Assembly (NCBI GenBank): GCA_023079485.1
Contig: CM041083.1
Location: 144,040,052 to 144,104,051 of the forward strand
Length of the DNA: 64,000 nt
Source of the DNA: Archilochus colubris
Taxonomy: Eukaryota > Chordata > Aves > Apodiformes > Trochilidae
Direction of reading: 5' to 3'
The notes below the pieces were generated by a model. That model made no database searches. It was given only the letters and a program-made list of their open reading frames with translations, and was not told the origin of the DNA. This document shows positions 1 to 11,084 of the stretch, piece after piece (the stretch's first letter is position 1; each line of letters begins with the position of its first letter). The position numbers and the translations under genes are program-made.

Positions 1-39
1 CAGTGCAGATACTCCCCCCACCCCAGAGAAAAATACCAA

Positions 40-1053
40 TCATATTATTGTTACGTTAGACGATGTTTTTGCCATTTCTTCAGGGGAGTGGCTCTTTATT
101 ACTTCTTTGATGAACTGTTCGAACGCAGTGAAATAACCCTGGCACTGCCAAGTGTCATTATGAGTTCCATCAGGAAATATTGCCAATCTCTTAGTCCGAG
201 CTGGGGATAATTCATAAAGTTGCTTCATCATAACTGGTGGAATTAACTGGTCAGACAACCCAGAGATGAAAAGAGAAGGCATTCTGCACTGAGAGATCTT
301 TCTGTAGGACAGAAATTTGTTTTTGTAGCACCATAAAGGAAGATATCTCATTGGAAAGAAGGAAAACAAAGTGCTGGCCATGTACGGGATGCTAAGAAAG
401 GTGTTCTCCACCACGATGGCAGAAATCCTATGGGAATTTTCAGAAGCTAAGTGAATAGCTACTGCTCCCCCCAAAGAACGGCCAAAAAGAAAAATTTTTG
501 TTTTATCAAGATCAGACCGAGTCATCACATAGTCTAAAACAGCCTCAGAATCTAAGTACAAACCTTCTTCACTTGCTTCTCCTTCACTTTTTCCATACCC
601 TCTATAATCAACAAGAATTAAGTTTACTTTCAGGTTTACCAGCATTAACAAAGCATTTGGCAACCTGTGGCCAATGTTGCCTGCATTCCCATGGAAGTAA
701 ATGATGGTTGGAGAATATGCTGCATTGTCCCCTGTGTATCTCAGCAGAATAAGATTGAGAAGAACTCCATCTTTGGTTTTGATGAAGATATTTTCATGTG
801 GTATACCAGTAGGCATAGGAACATAAAGGCGTGAGGAAGAGGGCTGTTCAGGAAAGTAAAGCAGCACGTCCTGGAATTTATATAATATGCCTGCTATTGA
901 TACAAATATTAATAGAAGAAGTATAATGCCTCCATACAAGTGAAAAGTTACTATCAAGGGTAAAAGACAAATACGGCAGAGACTCCAAGACCAGGAAGCC
1001 AAAGCTAGTAGCCATCTTTTAACAAAGTTCCAAAGCATCCATGACTTTTCCAT
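40..1053 (-). CDS. ABHD13: ABHD13, alpha/beta hydrolase domain-containing protein 13 (complete coding region, one exon)
   Basis: The 337-aa product has the same length as I recall for human ABHD13 and is near-identical to it along its whole length. It is a predicted serine hydrolase held in a membrane by one N-terminal segment (hydrophobic about residues 37-57, in [17 protein letters not shown]); its substrate is not established. The catalytic triad is present: Ser193 in the nucleophile elbow GRSLGG, Asp268 in GLSDQ and His298 in DGTHND. The oxyanion-type HGNAGN motif is at 121-126. I chose the ATG at 1051-1053 because the protein from there (MEKSWMLW...) matches the family. The frame stays open for 33 more codons upstream, but that part crosses a splice acceptor at 1089-1090 and is intron. 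The stop is at 40-42, so nearly all the 3' UTR lies outside the window. LIG4 diverges from it across a shared CpG island. Confidence 0.97.
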   Translation of the reverse strand: MEKSWMLWNFVKRWLLALASWSWSLCRICLLPLIVTFHLYGGIILLLLIFVSIAGILYKFQDVLLYFPEQPSSSRLYVPMPTGIPHENIFIKTKDGVLLNLILLRYTGDNAAYSPTIIYFHGNAGNIGHRLPNALLMLVNLKVNLILVDYRGYGKSEGEASEEGLYLDSEAVLDYVMTRSDLDKTKIFLFGRSLGGAVAIHLASENSHRISAIVVENTFLSIPYMASTLFSFFPMRYLPLWCYKNKFLSYRKISQCRMPSLFISGLSDQLIPPVMMKQLYELSPARTKRLAIFPDGTHNDTWQCQGYFTAFEQFIKEVIKSHSPEEMAKTSSNVTII

Positions 1054-1088
1054 TGTAGAAGTCAGTGATCTTTTACTCCAAGTAAATC
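1054..1088 (-). other. ABHD13: ABHD13 5' UTR part of the coding exon, with splice acceptor
   Basis: On the minus strand a T-rich tract followed by ACAG ends at 1089 and sits 35 nt upstream of the ATG. This is a good 3' splice site and explains why the reading frame upstream of the start is not coding. The exon boundary is therefore placed at 1088. The site is seen in the sequence; its use is inferred. Confidence 0.75.
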
Positions 1089-1773
1089 CTGTAAAAAAAA
1101 CCCAAACATATATGTATAAATATAGGAGGAAAAAAAAAAGAGATTTAAGCATCTATGCCAGCAGAAAATTAACGGCAAGCCACTACATTAAAGCATAAAC
1201 ATCAAACTTGGAGGCAAACTCTTTTAATTGTTTGGAAACCACTCAATCCTGTAAAACAAGGAGAAAAACAATTAAAAGGAAAAGGCTTTAGAGCTCTTCA
1301 AAATCCTATTTACATTATTTCAGCAGGCAAGCTCCATCAATAGCACTACAAAAATGGTTGACTGAGACTATAAGAATGCTTTCCCTCAGTCATCCCTAAT
1401 GACCATACAGTTTGGCAAAGCTACTTGAGTAATTCCTGAACCCAGAAAACTCACAAAAAATAGCCCTTATTACTCAGTTGCTACTGATTCAGGCCAAGAG
1501 GAGCTTTCTATTAGTCTGTGCACTTCACTCAGCAACCAGCAGAGGCTCACAATGCACACTGAATCTGCTATCATTTAGTAACTGTGGTGTAGAATCTTCA
1601 GGTATGATTATGGAGCAACATGAAAACTGGTCAGAGAAAAGTCTGCTACAGTAGGATACCACTCTGTAGTTACATTTCTGACAGATGTTTTGTTATATTT
1701 GGCTTGGTTCTGATTTACTGTGACACCTTTCCACTATCAGATCAGTAATCCATCTTTGACTGAAGGGAAGATA

Positions 1774-1797
1774 TCATCATCATCACCATCATCATAT
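1774..1797. repeat. Short imperfect (ATC)n microsatellite
   Basis: A run of CATCATCATCACCATCATCAT inside the ABHD13 intron, with one interruption. Confidence 0.7.
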
Positions 1798-3286
1798 GAG
1801 GACACCATCAGCTAATTACGCTATTGTCTGATCAATGAAAAGCATGACTGTTGAAAATCCAAATATGCTGTGTGGAAGTGACACAAAAGCTCACTTGTTT
1901 AAGAATACTCTCAACTTACACAGTAGATAATAATTACAGTTTAGACATGCTTAAAGTTAAAACCTCCTAAAATGATGCAGTGCAGTAAGAAGCTGAATTA
2001 AATCCAAAGAAGTCTGACATGCACTATCCATCTTGGTAGAATCAAGTGACAAAAAGTGATCTCTGCAGCCATAACCTTTTCATTCCACAAATATGACAAG
2101 CACAATATATAACCAAGAAAAAACTGCCACATAGTGTGTATCTACTCCAAATATGCAGAACTGGTGAAATACAGTCTAAAGAGCAATTACCCAACTTTGG
2201 TTTTTTACATTTGAGCTCATGTTTGCTATCCATATACATGTACACACAAGTAATAGCTACATGAAAATTTAATTCCTGTGATCCATTTCCCTAGTAAAGA
2301 AGTTACAGTAATTAGGAGCAAGTACTTTGTAAGAGAACTTCCAAATGAAGTGAACATTTCCTACACTGCATTTTATGACTACATGAACACAATAAAAACA
2401 CTCTAAGCCATACAAAGCTGTGAACAGACTTTCTTACAAAACAAAAGAGAATCCAAAAGTGTTTTAGCAGCAAGACTTTCACAAAAGAGACCCACTGTTA
2501 AAAATGAAGTATTAAAAAACAAAGTAATAAAAATAACTTACTTAAGGTGACTCAGTTTTGCTGCTGGCTATCCCATATACACGAAGGATTGCTATTTGAA
2601 CTGATACTGGTGACTTTATAAGTCATGTTAGTTTCATTTGTGCACTATTTTCATTTCAGTAAGATATTATCAAAATGTTATAGTACTGAAATACTGCTGC
2701 TGTGTGATTACTTCTGATACACCTATATAAACTTTACTACTGGAGTTGCAAAACCAATGTATCCTACCACTAGAATTCAACATATGGTGGTTATCAGGAA
2801 GGGTAAACTACACAGCCATAAACATTTCCCACTCACCTACATATTTAAGTCAAGCAACTTTGCACTAGTGAACAACTACATGACTAGTTTATTTCCCAGC
2901 TGCTTGAAACTTCTGTTTATGTCTGTTTCCAGGCTTGAATCAGATCATGTCTCATACTTCATATCTTAACTACTTGATTTGTTAGCTAGAGAACCAAGAT
3001 ACAAGTTTGCCTTGTGTTCTTCCCTGCCTCCTTCCATTATCAATTGAGAGATCACTAAAAAGGAAAATAACGGTTCCTCAAACAAGCACACAGCACTAGA
3101 AGAGACTCTAAACGAAGCCAACACAAGATTGTTCTTGATAAAACTATACACCATGCTTTCTGTGGAGTCACAAGTAGCAGGTCTTACCAGCATTATCTGG
3201 TTTGACCTGAAAAGTTGACAAGGATACAAGCAGAAACAAATTTCCATGTAAAGTACATAAATAAAAAGAGTAAGTGAATTATAAGG

Positions 3287-3690
3287 TGAAGATGATCAGA
3301 GGGCTGGAACACCTCTCATATGAAAACAGGCTGTGATGGTTGTTCAGCCTGAATCTGGGGAGACTGTAAAGCAGCATCCTAGTACCTGAAAGGGGCTACA
3401 GGAAAGCTGGGGAAAGGCGTGTAGTAATAGGGCAAGGGGAATTGCTTTACACTGTAAGGGGGGAGATTTAGATGAGATATTAGGAAGTTCTTCATTGTAG
3501 GGGTAGTGAGGCACTGGAACAGATTGTCCAGGGAAGTTGTGGATGCCTCATCCTTGGAAATGTCCAAGGCCAGGCTGGGTGGGGCTCTGAGCAACCAGGT
3601 CTAGTGGGAGGTGTCCCTGCCCATGCAGGGGGGTTGAAACTTGATCCTGAAGATCTCTTCCAACCCAAACTGTTGATTCTAGTAGAAAAT
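3287..3690 (+). mobile_element. CR1 LINE, 3' fragment
   Basis: The sequence follows the CR1 3' region: a 'gagggctggaacacctctc' block, then the 'aggcactggaacag' block, then 'gggaggtgtccctgcccatg' and 'ggggggttgaaacttgatcc', ending near 'cttccaacccaaact...gattcta'. It is 5'-truncated and has no usable reading frame. It lies in the ABHD13 intron, in antisense orientation to that gene. Confidence 0.9.
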
Positions 3691-5656
3691 ACTGCCTAAT
3701 ATTTAACAGAAATGGAGACCAAGCAACTCAAATTCTTTACTTTTATTTCAATGCTTATTAGCCTCCAGATATGTAACCTACCTTAATTTTCTCCATACTA
3801 TGTAAATCCAGCTCCTCTGCCCTCTCCTAACAGATATGATCAGAGATCTTTCCTCTACCATCTATCTGCTTCACATTTCCTCCTTCCACAAAAAAGAGCA
3901 GCCTTTGTGAAGCCTGGTGGTTGCTACAAGTGGCTCTTTTTGAAGATACTTGTAAAGAGACAAGTAGAAATCAACATTGAAATACAAAGTTAATTCATGG
4001 AAACCATGAACACAGAACAGCAATTCAGTCCAGTTCAAATTTGCTTTTGGGCTAAAGACAATTAAAGACCAGTTCAGTTTACACTCACAAAATGAAATCT
4101 CGGTGAAATTAGGAACTGATGAGTTTCAATTTCACTCCACAGAGACAAGCACATATGTAGATGTACACAAACATCTAGGCTTCTCCACTGCTGAATCCAT
4201 AGTACAGGAACTATTGCAGACCTCTCTGTCCTATCAAATGAGTTATGAATCCCATAATTAAGTAACTACTGAAAATATAAATCACCCATAACAATAAGAA
4301 TTCTGAGGAAAAAAAAGAAATCCTTTTGAACAGAAATTTCAATAATATTCTACTGTGCCCTAATGCTACTCTGAAATGGTCAATATTATCAACTGAAGAT
4401 CAGAAAACCTCAAGTCTTTTCTTCAAGTAGTTTGAAATAATTTTTCATTTGTTTTGATTTGCAACTGAAATTACTCTTGTATTTGCCACAAATTCTGTTG
4501 TATTTGTCTTGGTCTACTTTTTTTATATTAAAAAAAATTATTTTGCCATTTTCACAAATTAATCATATTGTAAAACATTTACCTTTGGATGTGATGATAT
4601 CCCAGGCTTCATCTCTGCCTGAAAGACAATTCCATTTATGAACTTTGAGTAAAATCGCTTTTGATTTACATATATTACTACTATTTGTCTTCAGTTATTT
4701 GAAAGAAAATAAAGAAGTTCTAACAGCCAGTACTCTGTAGAAGTTACACCTGCCTTACTGACAAAAGTATCAAACTTAGCTCGTTTGAAACATTTGATAA
4801 ACTTGAAAACATCTTACAATGAACTTCAAGAATCACTGAAATGTCTTGTGTTTTATACACATAACACAGAGCATAAAACAAATATAGTACATACTAACAA
4901 AGTTATGGCAGATTTACATTGCCTTCTTAAAGATAATTTTTAAAAGTAATACAAGCAGACTTTACACCAGTGCTAGGAAAAGCCTTCAGGCATTTAATAG
5001 ATGCTTTCTCATTAGAAAGCATTAAATAAAGAAGTTAGAACTAACACTTATTGCAGTCTTTCAGATTTCAGTTGCAAAACTAGCAATGCAAGTTATTTCT
5101 TAAGAACACAGAAAGATACCTGATTACACCTCTTTCTTTCTAGTGCACTTCCTTCATCTACACTCAATCGCCTCTAAAACAACCAATACTTACACAAGAT
5201 TTATGTTTATTCCTATTTATTGAGAAGACTTCTCTAAGTAGAAAAAGGAAGCTCTATAACTGTAAATACTGAGTTTCAGAGGGGGAACTAACCTGGAAGA
5301 CAACCCGTTAGTTCAGTACAGACAGGGAAAATGTGCTTTCTTAGTACTAAAAGCTTAGAGAGACTCCCATTAATTATTACTTTTTAAAGGTAAAATAGAA
5401 ATATAACCAGTCCTAGCCAAGGAAAAAGCAGAGTAAGAACTACATGCCAGCTACTTAAGGGCTCTGCCTTTAAAAGCCATCGAGTCACCTCTCCAACTTG
5501 TTTTCAAACTGCAGCAAACCTCCCCAGCTCCGCATCAAGTGGTACATTCAAAACTGAACATGTTTTCCCTTTAACTCCTATTATTATATCCCCCCTCCCG
5601 ACTGCCAAATGTTCCCGAGCCTTAGAAAAATGTCTTGAATTATGCCAGTACTGTGT
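3691..5656. other. ABHD13 intron, no recognised feature
   Basis: AT-rich unique-looking sequence. I found no coding exon, RNA gene or repeat family here. The small open frames have no motif I recognise. Confidence 0.5.
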
Positions 5657-5760
5657 AAAAAAAAAAAAAAAACACAAAAAACCCCAAACAAACAAAAAAA
5701 ACCCAAAAACAAACAAAAAAGCCCCACCAAAAACCCAACCCAAATCCGAACAAAAACCAA
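5657..5760. repeat. A/C-rich low-complexity tract
   Basis: A run of 16 A at 5657-5672 is followed by alternating A runs and C runs (CCCC, CCC, CCCC, CCC) with CAAA units. On the minus strand, which is the sense of ABHD13, it is G/T-rich with several runs of three or four G. Translated frames across it are low-complexity and are not genes. Confidence 0.85.
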
Positions 5761-5929
5761 CCTAGAACAAAAAACTGAGGATGGTTATCATACGACAGTC
5801 TTTCTAACGAGCACGGGCTCCTAAACCACATCACTTCCCAGGAATTTTAAATTATTTCCGTTTTTACATGAACACCTTACTCGGCCTTCCCTGCATACTC
5901 ACATGGCAACACTAAAGTTACCATCGCCA

Positions 5930-7290
5930 TCTACCCCATCTTCCACAAGCACCCCCACCCGCAGACAGCACTCCGCACCGGGCACACACCAAACGCCGTG
6001 GGGCGGATGGGGGTCTTGCTGCAAAGATCCTGCGCCGCGGGGTCCCACAGGAGAGGGGGGCACCTGAGGGAACCCGGACGGGCGCTGCCGACCCGGCATG
6101 TCCTCGGCAGAAACCTCCCGAGAGGCGGACACTGCGCCTCACACCCCCAGAGTGTGGCACCCGCCCGCCAGGCCCTTCACCCCTGCCCACGGAGCGTCCA
6201 CTTTTAGGCATGGCGAGAATCCAAGCAACGCAAAGCCCACCGCAAACTCACCCCCCATCACCCCACACGCTTTCCCCCCAGACCGCTTTCGCCCTCCAAA
6301 ACGCCGCTCGGCTCCTGCCCGCCCCATCCCGGGCCTTGCAGCGACGGCACCGGCCACAACACCTCCCCCTAAGATCTACCGCCGCTGCCACCCCCTCCCC
6401 ACGGGACGGGATGGGGCCGGCCCGAGGAGAGAGACGAGACCCACCCGCCGCATCCTCCCGCGCAGCCGCCACCGGCGGTGCCCGAGCCCAGCGCAGACCC
6501 CGACGCGCAACTTCAACCGCGGCTCCCTCCTTCCGAGACGGGAAGTCACGATTGCCGCCGCTTCCTCTTCCGGGCCAGCGTCCCTCCGCTCTCTGTTTCC
6601 CTCCTCCTCCTCCTCTTCGCCTTCCTCCTCTCGGGGCTCAGCCAGCGCTTCCCCGCCGCGGCGGTAGCTACGCAGGCGCGGCCGCTGCCGCGATAATCGG
6701 GGCCTCCCTGCGCCCGGGGGAGGAGCGCGGATGGCAGTGCCAACAATGCTCTCCTCCTCTTCCGGGGCGGAAAGTACCTTGCGTGACCGGGGTTCCGCGT
6801 CCACCGCCGGTTCCTCGGGATTACCGCGTTCCGCGTAAGTCTTCTCCTCTGGGGGCGACCCTTCCTCTGCTCTCCCCTCCGTATTTCACCCGTCTTCCCG
6901 CTGGTACGCTCCGGGGCCGGTGGGGAGCGGAAGGTGTCCTGGGGGTGGTGTCGGTTCCCGTCGCCATGGCAGCGGTCTGATGGGGCGCGTTGGGTGGCGC
7001 CTGCCCTGGTCTCTGTCACCCCTCACCCCCCCGGGACCCTCGGGTACGGCACCCAGCCAAGCAGGACGCTGCCCGTGGCGGGCCCGGCGGATCTCTTCAG
7101 GCGCAGCGGAGGGTGGGGTGGCACCCAGGGGGCTGTATGGGGGTGTTGGGAGGAGAAATGGGGCTCCCATCAGCGCGTAGGAGTGCGCGGTGCCTGCTCC
7201 TCTCCTTTGTCCCTCTCGCCTCGGAGGTGCCGCCGGCTGTCGGAGTGCGGCAGCCCTGGCTGCTGAGTTTCACCCGTGGCTAAGGACGGT
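5930..7290. promoter_or_regulatory. CpG island; inferred shared bidirectional promoter of ABHD13 and LIG4
   Basis: GC content and CpG density rise sharply from about 5.93 kb and fall after about 7.29 kb, against an AT-rich background. The island lies between the divergent 5' ends of ABHD13 (minus) and LIG4 (plus). In human these two genes also start head-to-head within a very short distance, so a shared TATA-less promoter is expected. ETS-type CTTCCGG sites are visible at 6567-6573 and 6759-6765. Many long frames are open in all phases here only because GC-rich DNA has few stop codons; none resembles a protein. The transcription start sites cannot be read from the sequence. Confidence 0.85.
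6759..6774. promoter_or_regulatory. Back-to-back ETS-type sites
   Basis: CTTCCGGGGCGGAAAG contains a GGAA core on each strand, arranged as an imperfect palindrome around GGGC. ETS-family sites such as this are typical of CpG-island bidirectional promoters. Binding is inferred only. Confidence 0.4.
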
Positions 7291-7471
7291 GTGCGAGCTG
7301 CTGGCCCTTAAACAGAAGAGGTAACAGATAAATCCTAACTAGATAAATGAGAAAAACAGTAAGTCCTAGTTAGAGACTTTATCTTTTTGTTTGTTTGTTT
7401 TAAGACATAACAGCGTGGTAATATTTGGGGGTTTTTTGTCTACAAATACTTTTTTTTTTTTTTCCCCTTAG
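6835..7471 (+). other. LIG4: LIG4 5' intron (inferred)
   Basis: A GTAAGT donor starts at 6835, inside the CpG island. A strong acceptor (about 13 T, then CCCCTTAG) ends at 7471, 16 nt before the LIG4 ATG. Vertebrate LIG4 has non-coding first exon(s) spliced to one large coding exon, so this pairing fits. Alternative donors are GTAACA at 7321 and GTAAGT at 7359, which would give a longer exon 1. A small TTTG repeat lies at about 7385-7401 in the intron. Confidence 0.5.
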
Positions 7472-7487
7472 TGTAAAACAGACTCTG
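7472..7487 (+). other. LIG4: LIG4 5' UTR part of the coding exon
   Basis: Sixteen nucleotides between the TTAG acceptor and the ATG at 7488. A second, less likely AG acceptor ends at 7481. Confidence 0.6.
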
Positions 7488-10226
7488 ATGGCTTCTGAAC
7501 CTGCTCTACAGCCTTCTCCCAGGAAAACGGTGGCCTCTCATGTACCTTTCGCAGATCTGTGTTCCACACTGGAGCGTATGCAGATGTGTAAATCTCGCCC
7601 GGAGAAAATCAAGTATTTCAAGGAGTTCCTGGATTCCTGGAGAAAATTCCATGATGCTCTTCATCAGAAAGAGAAAGACGTCACGGATTCTTTTTATCCA
7701 GCTATGAGGCTTATTCTTCCGCAGCTGGAAAGAGAAAGGATGGCCTATGGAATTAAAGAAACTATGCTTGCGAAGCTGTATATTGAACTGCTTAACTTAC
7801 CTAAAGATGGAAAAGATGCTGCAAAGCTTTTAAATTACAGAACCCCTGCTGGCTCACGTGCAGATGCTGGAGATTTTGCGATGATCGCGTACTTTGTGTT
7901 AAAACCCAGGAGCCCAAAGCAAGGCAGGCTGACAATAGAACAAGTCAACGAACACTTAGATGCAATAGCTAATAATAATGCTGCTAAAAACAAAGGTCTG
8001 CTAAAGAAAAGTCTCCTTCAGTTAATTACCCAGAGCACAGCACTGGAACAAAAATGGCTTATCCGGATGATTATAAAGGATCTGAAGCTTGGTGTTAGTC
8101 AGCAAACTATATTTTCAATTTTTCATCCTGATGCTGCTGAGTTACACAATGTCACGACTGATTTGGAAAAAGTTTGCCTACAACTGCATGATCCCTCTGT
8201 CTCACTTGGTGATGTTTCTATCACATTGTTTTCTGCCTTTAAACCCATGCTTGCTGCTATTGCTGATGTCCAGCAAATTGAGAAACAAATGAATAACCAG
8301 GTATTCTACATAGAAACCAAGCTGGATGGTGAACGTATGCAGATGCACAAAGATGGTGACGTGTATAAATATTTTTCTCGAAATGGGTTTGACTATACTC
8401 AGCAGTTTGGTGCTTCCCCCCTTGATGGTTCATTAACACCATTTATTCATAATGTATTTAAAAGTAATATACAAAATTGCATTCTTGATGGGGAAATGAT
8501 GGCTTACAATCCAGGGACCCAAACCTTTATGCAAAAAGGAAACAGATTTGACATAAAAAGAATGATGGAGGACTCTGATCTGCAGACATGCTTCTGTGTG
8601 TTTGATGTATTGATGCTTAACAATCAGAAGTTGGGTCACGAAGTACTAAGCAAAAGATATGAAATCCTAAGTAGTGTATTTACCCCGGTAACAGGCAGGA
8701 TACATGCTGTACCTAAAAAAATTGCCAGTACAAGAAAAGAAGTGATTGATGCTTTAAATGAAGCAATAGATAACAGAGAGGAAGGGATTATGGTGAAAGA
8801 TCCCATGTCCACCTACAAGCCTGACAAACGTGGGGAGGGCTGGTTAAAAATCAAGCCAGAATATGTCAATGGGCTGATGGATGAACTAGACCTTTTAATT
8901 GTTGGTGGTTACTGGGGAAAGGGCTCACGTGGTGGAATGATGTCCCATTTCCTGTGTGCTGTTGCAGAGACACCCCCCCCAAATGAAAAGCCTACAGTTT
9001 TCCATTCTATTTGTCGTGTTGGCTCTGGCTATACGATGAAGGAACTGTATGATTTAGGTTTGAAGCTGGCTAAACATTGGAAGCCTTACCAAAGGAAGGA
9101 CCCTCCCTGGAACATCTTGTGTGGGACTGAAAAACCTGAAATGTACATTGAACCTTGCAACTCTGTCATAGTTCAGATCAAGGCAGCTGAGATTGTTAAC
9201 AGTGATATGTACAAAACTGACTGTACTTTGAGGTTCCCCCGAATTGAGAAGATAAGAGAGGACAAAGAGTGGTATGAGTGCATGACATCAGACATGTTAG
9301 AAGATCTCAGAAGCAAAGCAGAAGGGAAGCTGGCATCTAAGCACCTTTGTATAGATGAATATGATGAGCCACAGGAGAAAAAAAGGAAAACTGTATCAAA
9401 GGGGAAGAAGGTAATTGGAATAGCTGAGCAATTTAAAGCTCCCGATCTTTCCAATGTGAGCAAGGTTTCAAATATATTCGAAGATGTTGAATTCTGTATT
9501 GTGACAGGAACACCAAAACACTCCAAGTCTGATCTGGAAAGCAGAATAGCTGAATGTGGTGGCAGCGTTGTACAGAACCCAGGGCCGGAGACTTACTGTG
9601 TCATTGTAGGAGCTGAGAATGTCAGAGTGAAAAACATCATTGCTTCCAACAAATACGACGTGGTGAGGGCAGAGTGGCTCCTTCAGTGTTTTCAAACCAA
9701 AATGCTGGTGCCTTGGCAGCCAGCCTTTATGATTCACATGTCTCCTGACACAAAAGAACATTTTGCTCGTGAGTATGATTGCTACGGAGACAGCTACACA
9801 GCAGATGCAGATGTTGCCCAACTCAAGGAAGTGTTCTCAAGAATGAAGGACAAAAAGGGGTTGCCTTTGGAGATGATTGCAGAGTTAGAAGAACGTTATT
9901 CATGGAACAGCTGTCAGCTCAGTATATTCAGAGGAAACACCATTTATGTGGACTGTTATGCTGTTCTTAATGACCCCAGGACCAAAATCCATGGAACAAC
10001 AATATCAATTAGAGCTTTGGAGCTCCGTTTTTATGGTGCAAAAGTAGTCTCTCATCTTGAAGAGGGTATCTCCCATGTTGTTATAGGAGAAGATAAATCC
10101 CGGGTAGAAGAGGTGAAAGTACTCAGGAGAACTTTTGGGAAAAAATTTAAAATAGTTTCTGAACTGTGGGTAACAGACTCAGTAGAGGCAGGAGTCCTAA
10201 AGAATGAAAATTCATACTTACTATAA
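7488..10226 (+). CDS. LIG4: LIG4, DNA ligase IV (complete, one coding exon)
   Basis: The 912-aa product aligns end to end with vertebrate DNA ligase IV (human about 911 aa). It is the ATP-dependent nuclear ligase of non-homologous end joining and V(D)J recombination, working in complex with XRCC4 and XLF. Order of domains: DNA-binding domain about 1-245; nucleotidyltransferase with the adenylated lysine K278 in KLDGER (codon 8319-8321); motif V LKIKPEY at 453-459; OB fold to about 620; a basic, probably nuclear-localising stretch (EKKRK...KGKK) near 629-645; BRCT1 about 658-748; XRCC4-binding linker with EHFAREYD at 757-764; BRCT2 about 812-912. I start at ATG 7488 (MASEPALQ...) because the open frame upstream is intron and polypyrimidine tract. 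Relative to human it has five extra residues near the N terminus and four fewer in the linker before BRCT2. The frame is intact and every key motif is present. Confidence 0.99.
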   Translation: MASEPALQPSPRKTVASHVPFADLCSTLERMQMCKSRPEKIKYFKEFLDSWRKFHDALHQKEKDVTDSFYPAMRLILPQLERERMAYGIKETMLAKLYIELLNLPKDGKDAAKLLNYRTPAGSRADAGDFAMIAYFVLKPRSPKQGRLTIEQVNEHLDAIANNNAAKNKGLLKKSLLQLITQSTALEQKWLIRMIIKDLKLGVSQQTIFSIFHPDAAELHNVTTDLEKVCLQLHDPSVSLGDVSITLFSAFKPMLAAIADVQQIEKQMNNQVFYIETKLDGERMQMHKDGDVYKYFSRNGFDYTQQFGASPLDGSLTPFIHNVFKSNIQNCILDGEMMAYNPGTQTFMQKGNRFDIKRMMEDSDLQTCFCVFDVLMLNNQKLGHEVLSKRYEILSSVFTPVTGRIHAVPKKIASTRKEVIDALNEAIDNREEGIMVKDPMSTYKPDKRGEGWLKIKPEYVNGLMDELDLLIVGGYWGKGSRGGMMSHFLCAVAETPPPNEKPTVFHSICRVGSGYTMKELYDLGLKLAKHWKPYQRKDPPWNILCGTEKPEMYIEPCNSVIVQIKAAEIVNSDMYKTDCTLRFPRIEKIREDKEWYECMTSDMLEDLRSKAEGKLASKHLCIDEYDEPQEKKRKTVSKGKKVIGIAEQFKAPDLSNVSKVSNIFEDVEFCIVTGTPKHSKSDLESRIAECGGSVVQNPGPETYCVIVGAENVRVKNIIASNKYDVVRAEWLLQCFQTKMLVPWQPAFMIHMSPDTKEHFAREYDCYGDSYTADADVAQLKEVFSRMKDKKGLPLEMIAELEERYSWNSCQLSIFRGNTIYVDCYAVLNDPRTKIHGTTISIRALELRFYGAKVVSHLEEGISHVVIGEDKSRVEEVKVLRRTFGKKFKIVSELWVTDSVEAGVLKNENSYLL

Positions 10227-10436
10227 TGTAGCTTGTAAGATTGGAATGAAAGCATTGTTGGTATGACTGAACTTTTTGGATATTATGAATTTGCCTTAAT
10301 ATTTTATATGTGTTTTAATGTCTGTTTAAGTCTCGGTCTGACTGAAGAATGGTACTGTATTGCTGAAATTAGAGTAATGCTTTTAATTAGAGTGTTGCAG
10401 AAGCTATGTTGGAGGGGAAAAAAACCCTGACCACAT

Positions 10437-10442
10437 AATAAA
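10437..10442 (+). terminator. LIG4: Polyadenylation signal AATAAA (LIG4, proximal candidate)
   Basis: First canonical AATAAA after the LIG4 stop, 211 nt downstream. A perfect 7-bp hairpin (10469-10486) follows it. Confidence 0.4.
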
Positions 10443-10468
10443 TAATGCAAACCTTTTACTTCACAAAC

Positions 10469-10486
10469 AGATCTCAAGAGAGATCT
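10469..10486 (+). repeat. Short perfect inverted repeat in the LIG4 3' UTR
   Basis: Arms AGATCTC and GAGATCT are separated by AAGA, giving a 7-bp stem with a 4-nt loop in RNA. Confidence 0.8.
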
Positions 10487-10913
10487 AATAGTTCACATAA
10501 GAGAACTCTATTAATAGTGCTTGTCTCTGTTATTCAAAATAGAGACACTAATTTTCTATTTTATGAAGATTCTACTATTTAACATTATTTATCAATTTAT
10601 GAATCAGTTACATTCATATAATATACATTTTACAATAATATATATTATGAATTCATATAGAATTATTTTATGTATGTTCCATATGCTGTGTAATTCAGTA
10701 ATTTATAAACCTTATCTGTACTCTTTTAATGTTTTCACATTGTTTTTAGCAGATTCCATACAGCCACAATAACACTTTGGTTTTAGGATATTGCATAGAT
10801 CTCATGTTTCTTTGTATAGATAACTATTGTAAAATAGAATCTGAACTTAGCCTGAGATGCTAATAAATTAATTATGACCTACATATATGTAAAATTTAGA
10901 TCAATTACTTAAA

Positions 10914-10937
10914 AACTGTAATGACCTCATTACAGTT
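10914..10937 (+). repeat. Perfect 11-bp inverted repeat in the LIG4 3' UTR
   Basis: Arms AACTGTAATGA and TCATTACAGTT flank CC. In RNA this would fold as a stem of about 10 bp closed by ACCU. It lies about 50 nt after the AATAAA at 10862. Confidence 0.85.
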
Positions 10938-11073
10938 AAGCTGTGAAGTGTGACAGCAAGACTTTTACACTTAAATGTTTTATCTTTCAGAAAACTTATG
11001 TTCTATTTTTAATAATGTAAAATTAATTTCCAAATATCCAGTTCCATTAATATATATATTTTTGTAATTACTA

Positions 11074-11084
11074 AATAAAATAAA
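11074..11084 (+). terminator. LIG4: Overlapping polyadenylation signals AATAAA (LIG4, distal candidate)
   Basis: Two AATAAA hexamers at 11074 and 11079 are followed by a T-rich stretch. This is the best-looking distal cleavage context before the sequence becomes featureless. Confidence 0.45.

Larger units (their letters stand above)
1089..6251 (-). other. ABHD13: ABHD13 5'-UTR intron (inferred; upstream boundary uncertain)
   Basis: The acceptor at 1089-1090 needs a donor nearer the CpG island. The best minus-strand donor is GGGG|GTGAGTTT with its GT at 6251-6250. Weaker alternatives are GTGAGT with GT at 5902-5901 and GTAAGG with GT at 5880-5879. The 6251 site leaves a first exon in the core of the island, as expected for a short non-coding ABHD13 exon 1. 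Apart from a CR1 copy at about 3.3-3.7 kb, a small ATC repeat and an A/C-rich tract, I see no other gene or RNA in this stretch. Short reading frames inside it (for example 2757-2969 and 2966-3247) have no recognisable content. Confidence 0.4.

Noticed and set aside
1054..1152. 33-codon in-frame extension upstream of the ABHD13 ATG
   Set aside because: It crosses a clear splice acceptor (T-rich tract plus ACAG at 1089), and the family protein starts at the internal MEKSWM.
6098..7283. Long open frames on both strands in the CpG island (up to 256 aa)
   Set aside because: GC-rich DNA has few stop codons. The frames overlap one another on both strands and show only low-complexity Pro/Arg/Ser-rich text.
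7425..7487. 21-codon extension upstream of the LIG4 ATG
   Set aside because: It starts at TTG and runs through the intron and the polypyrimidine tract of the acceptor.
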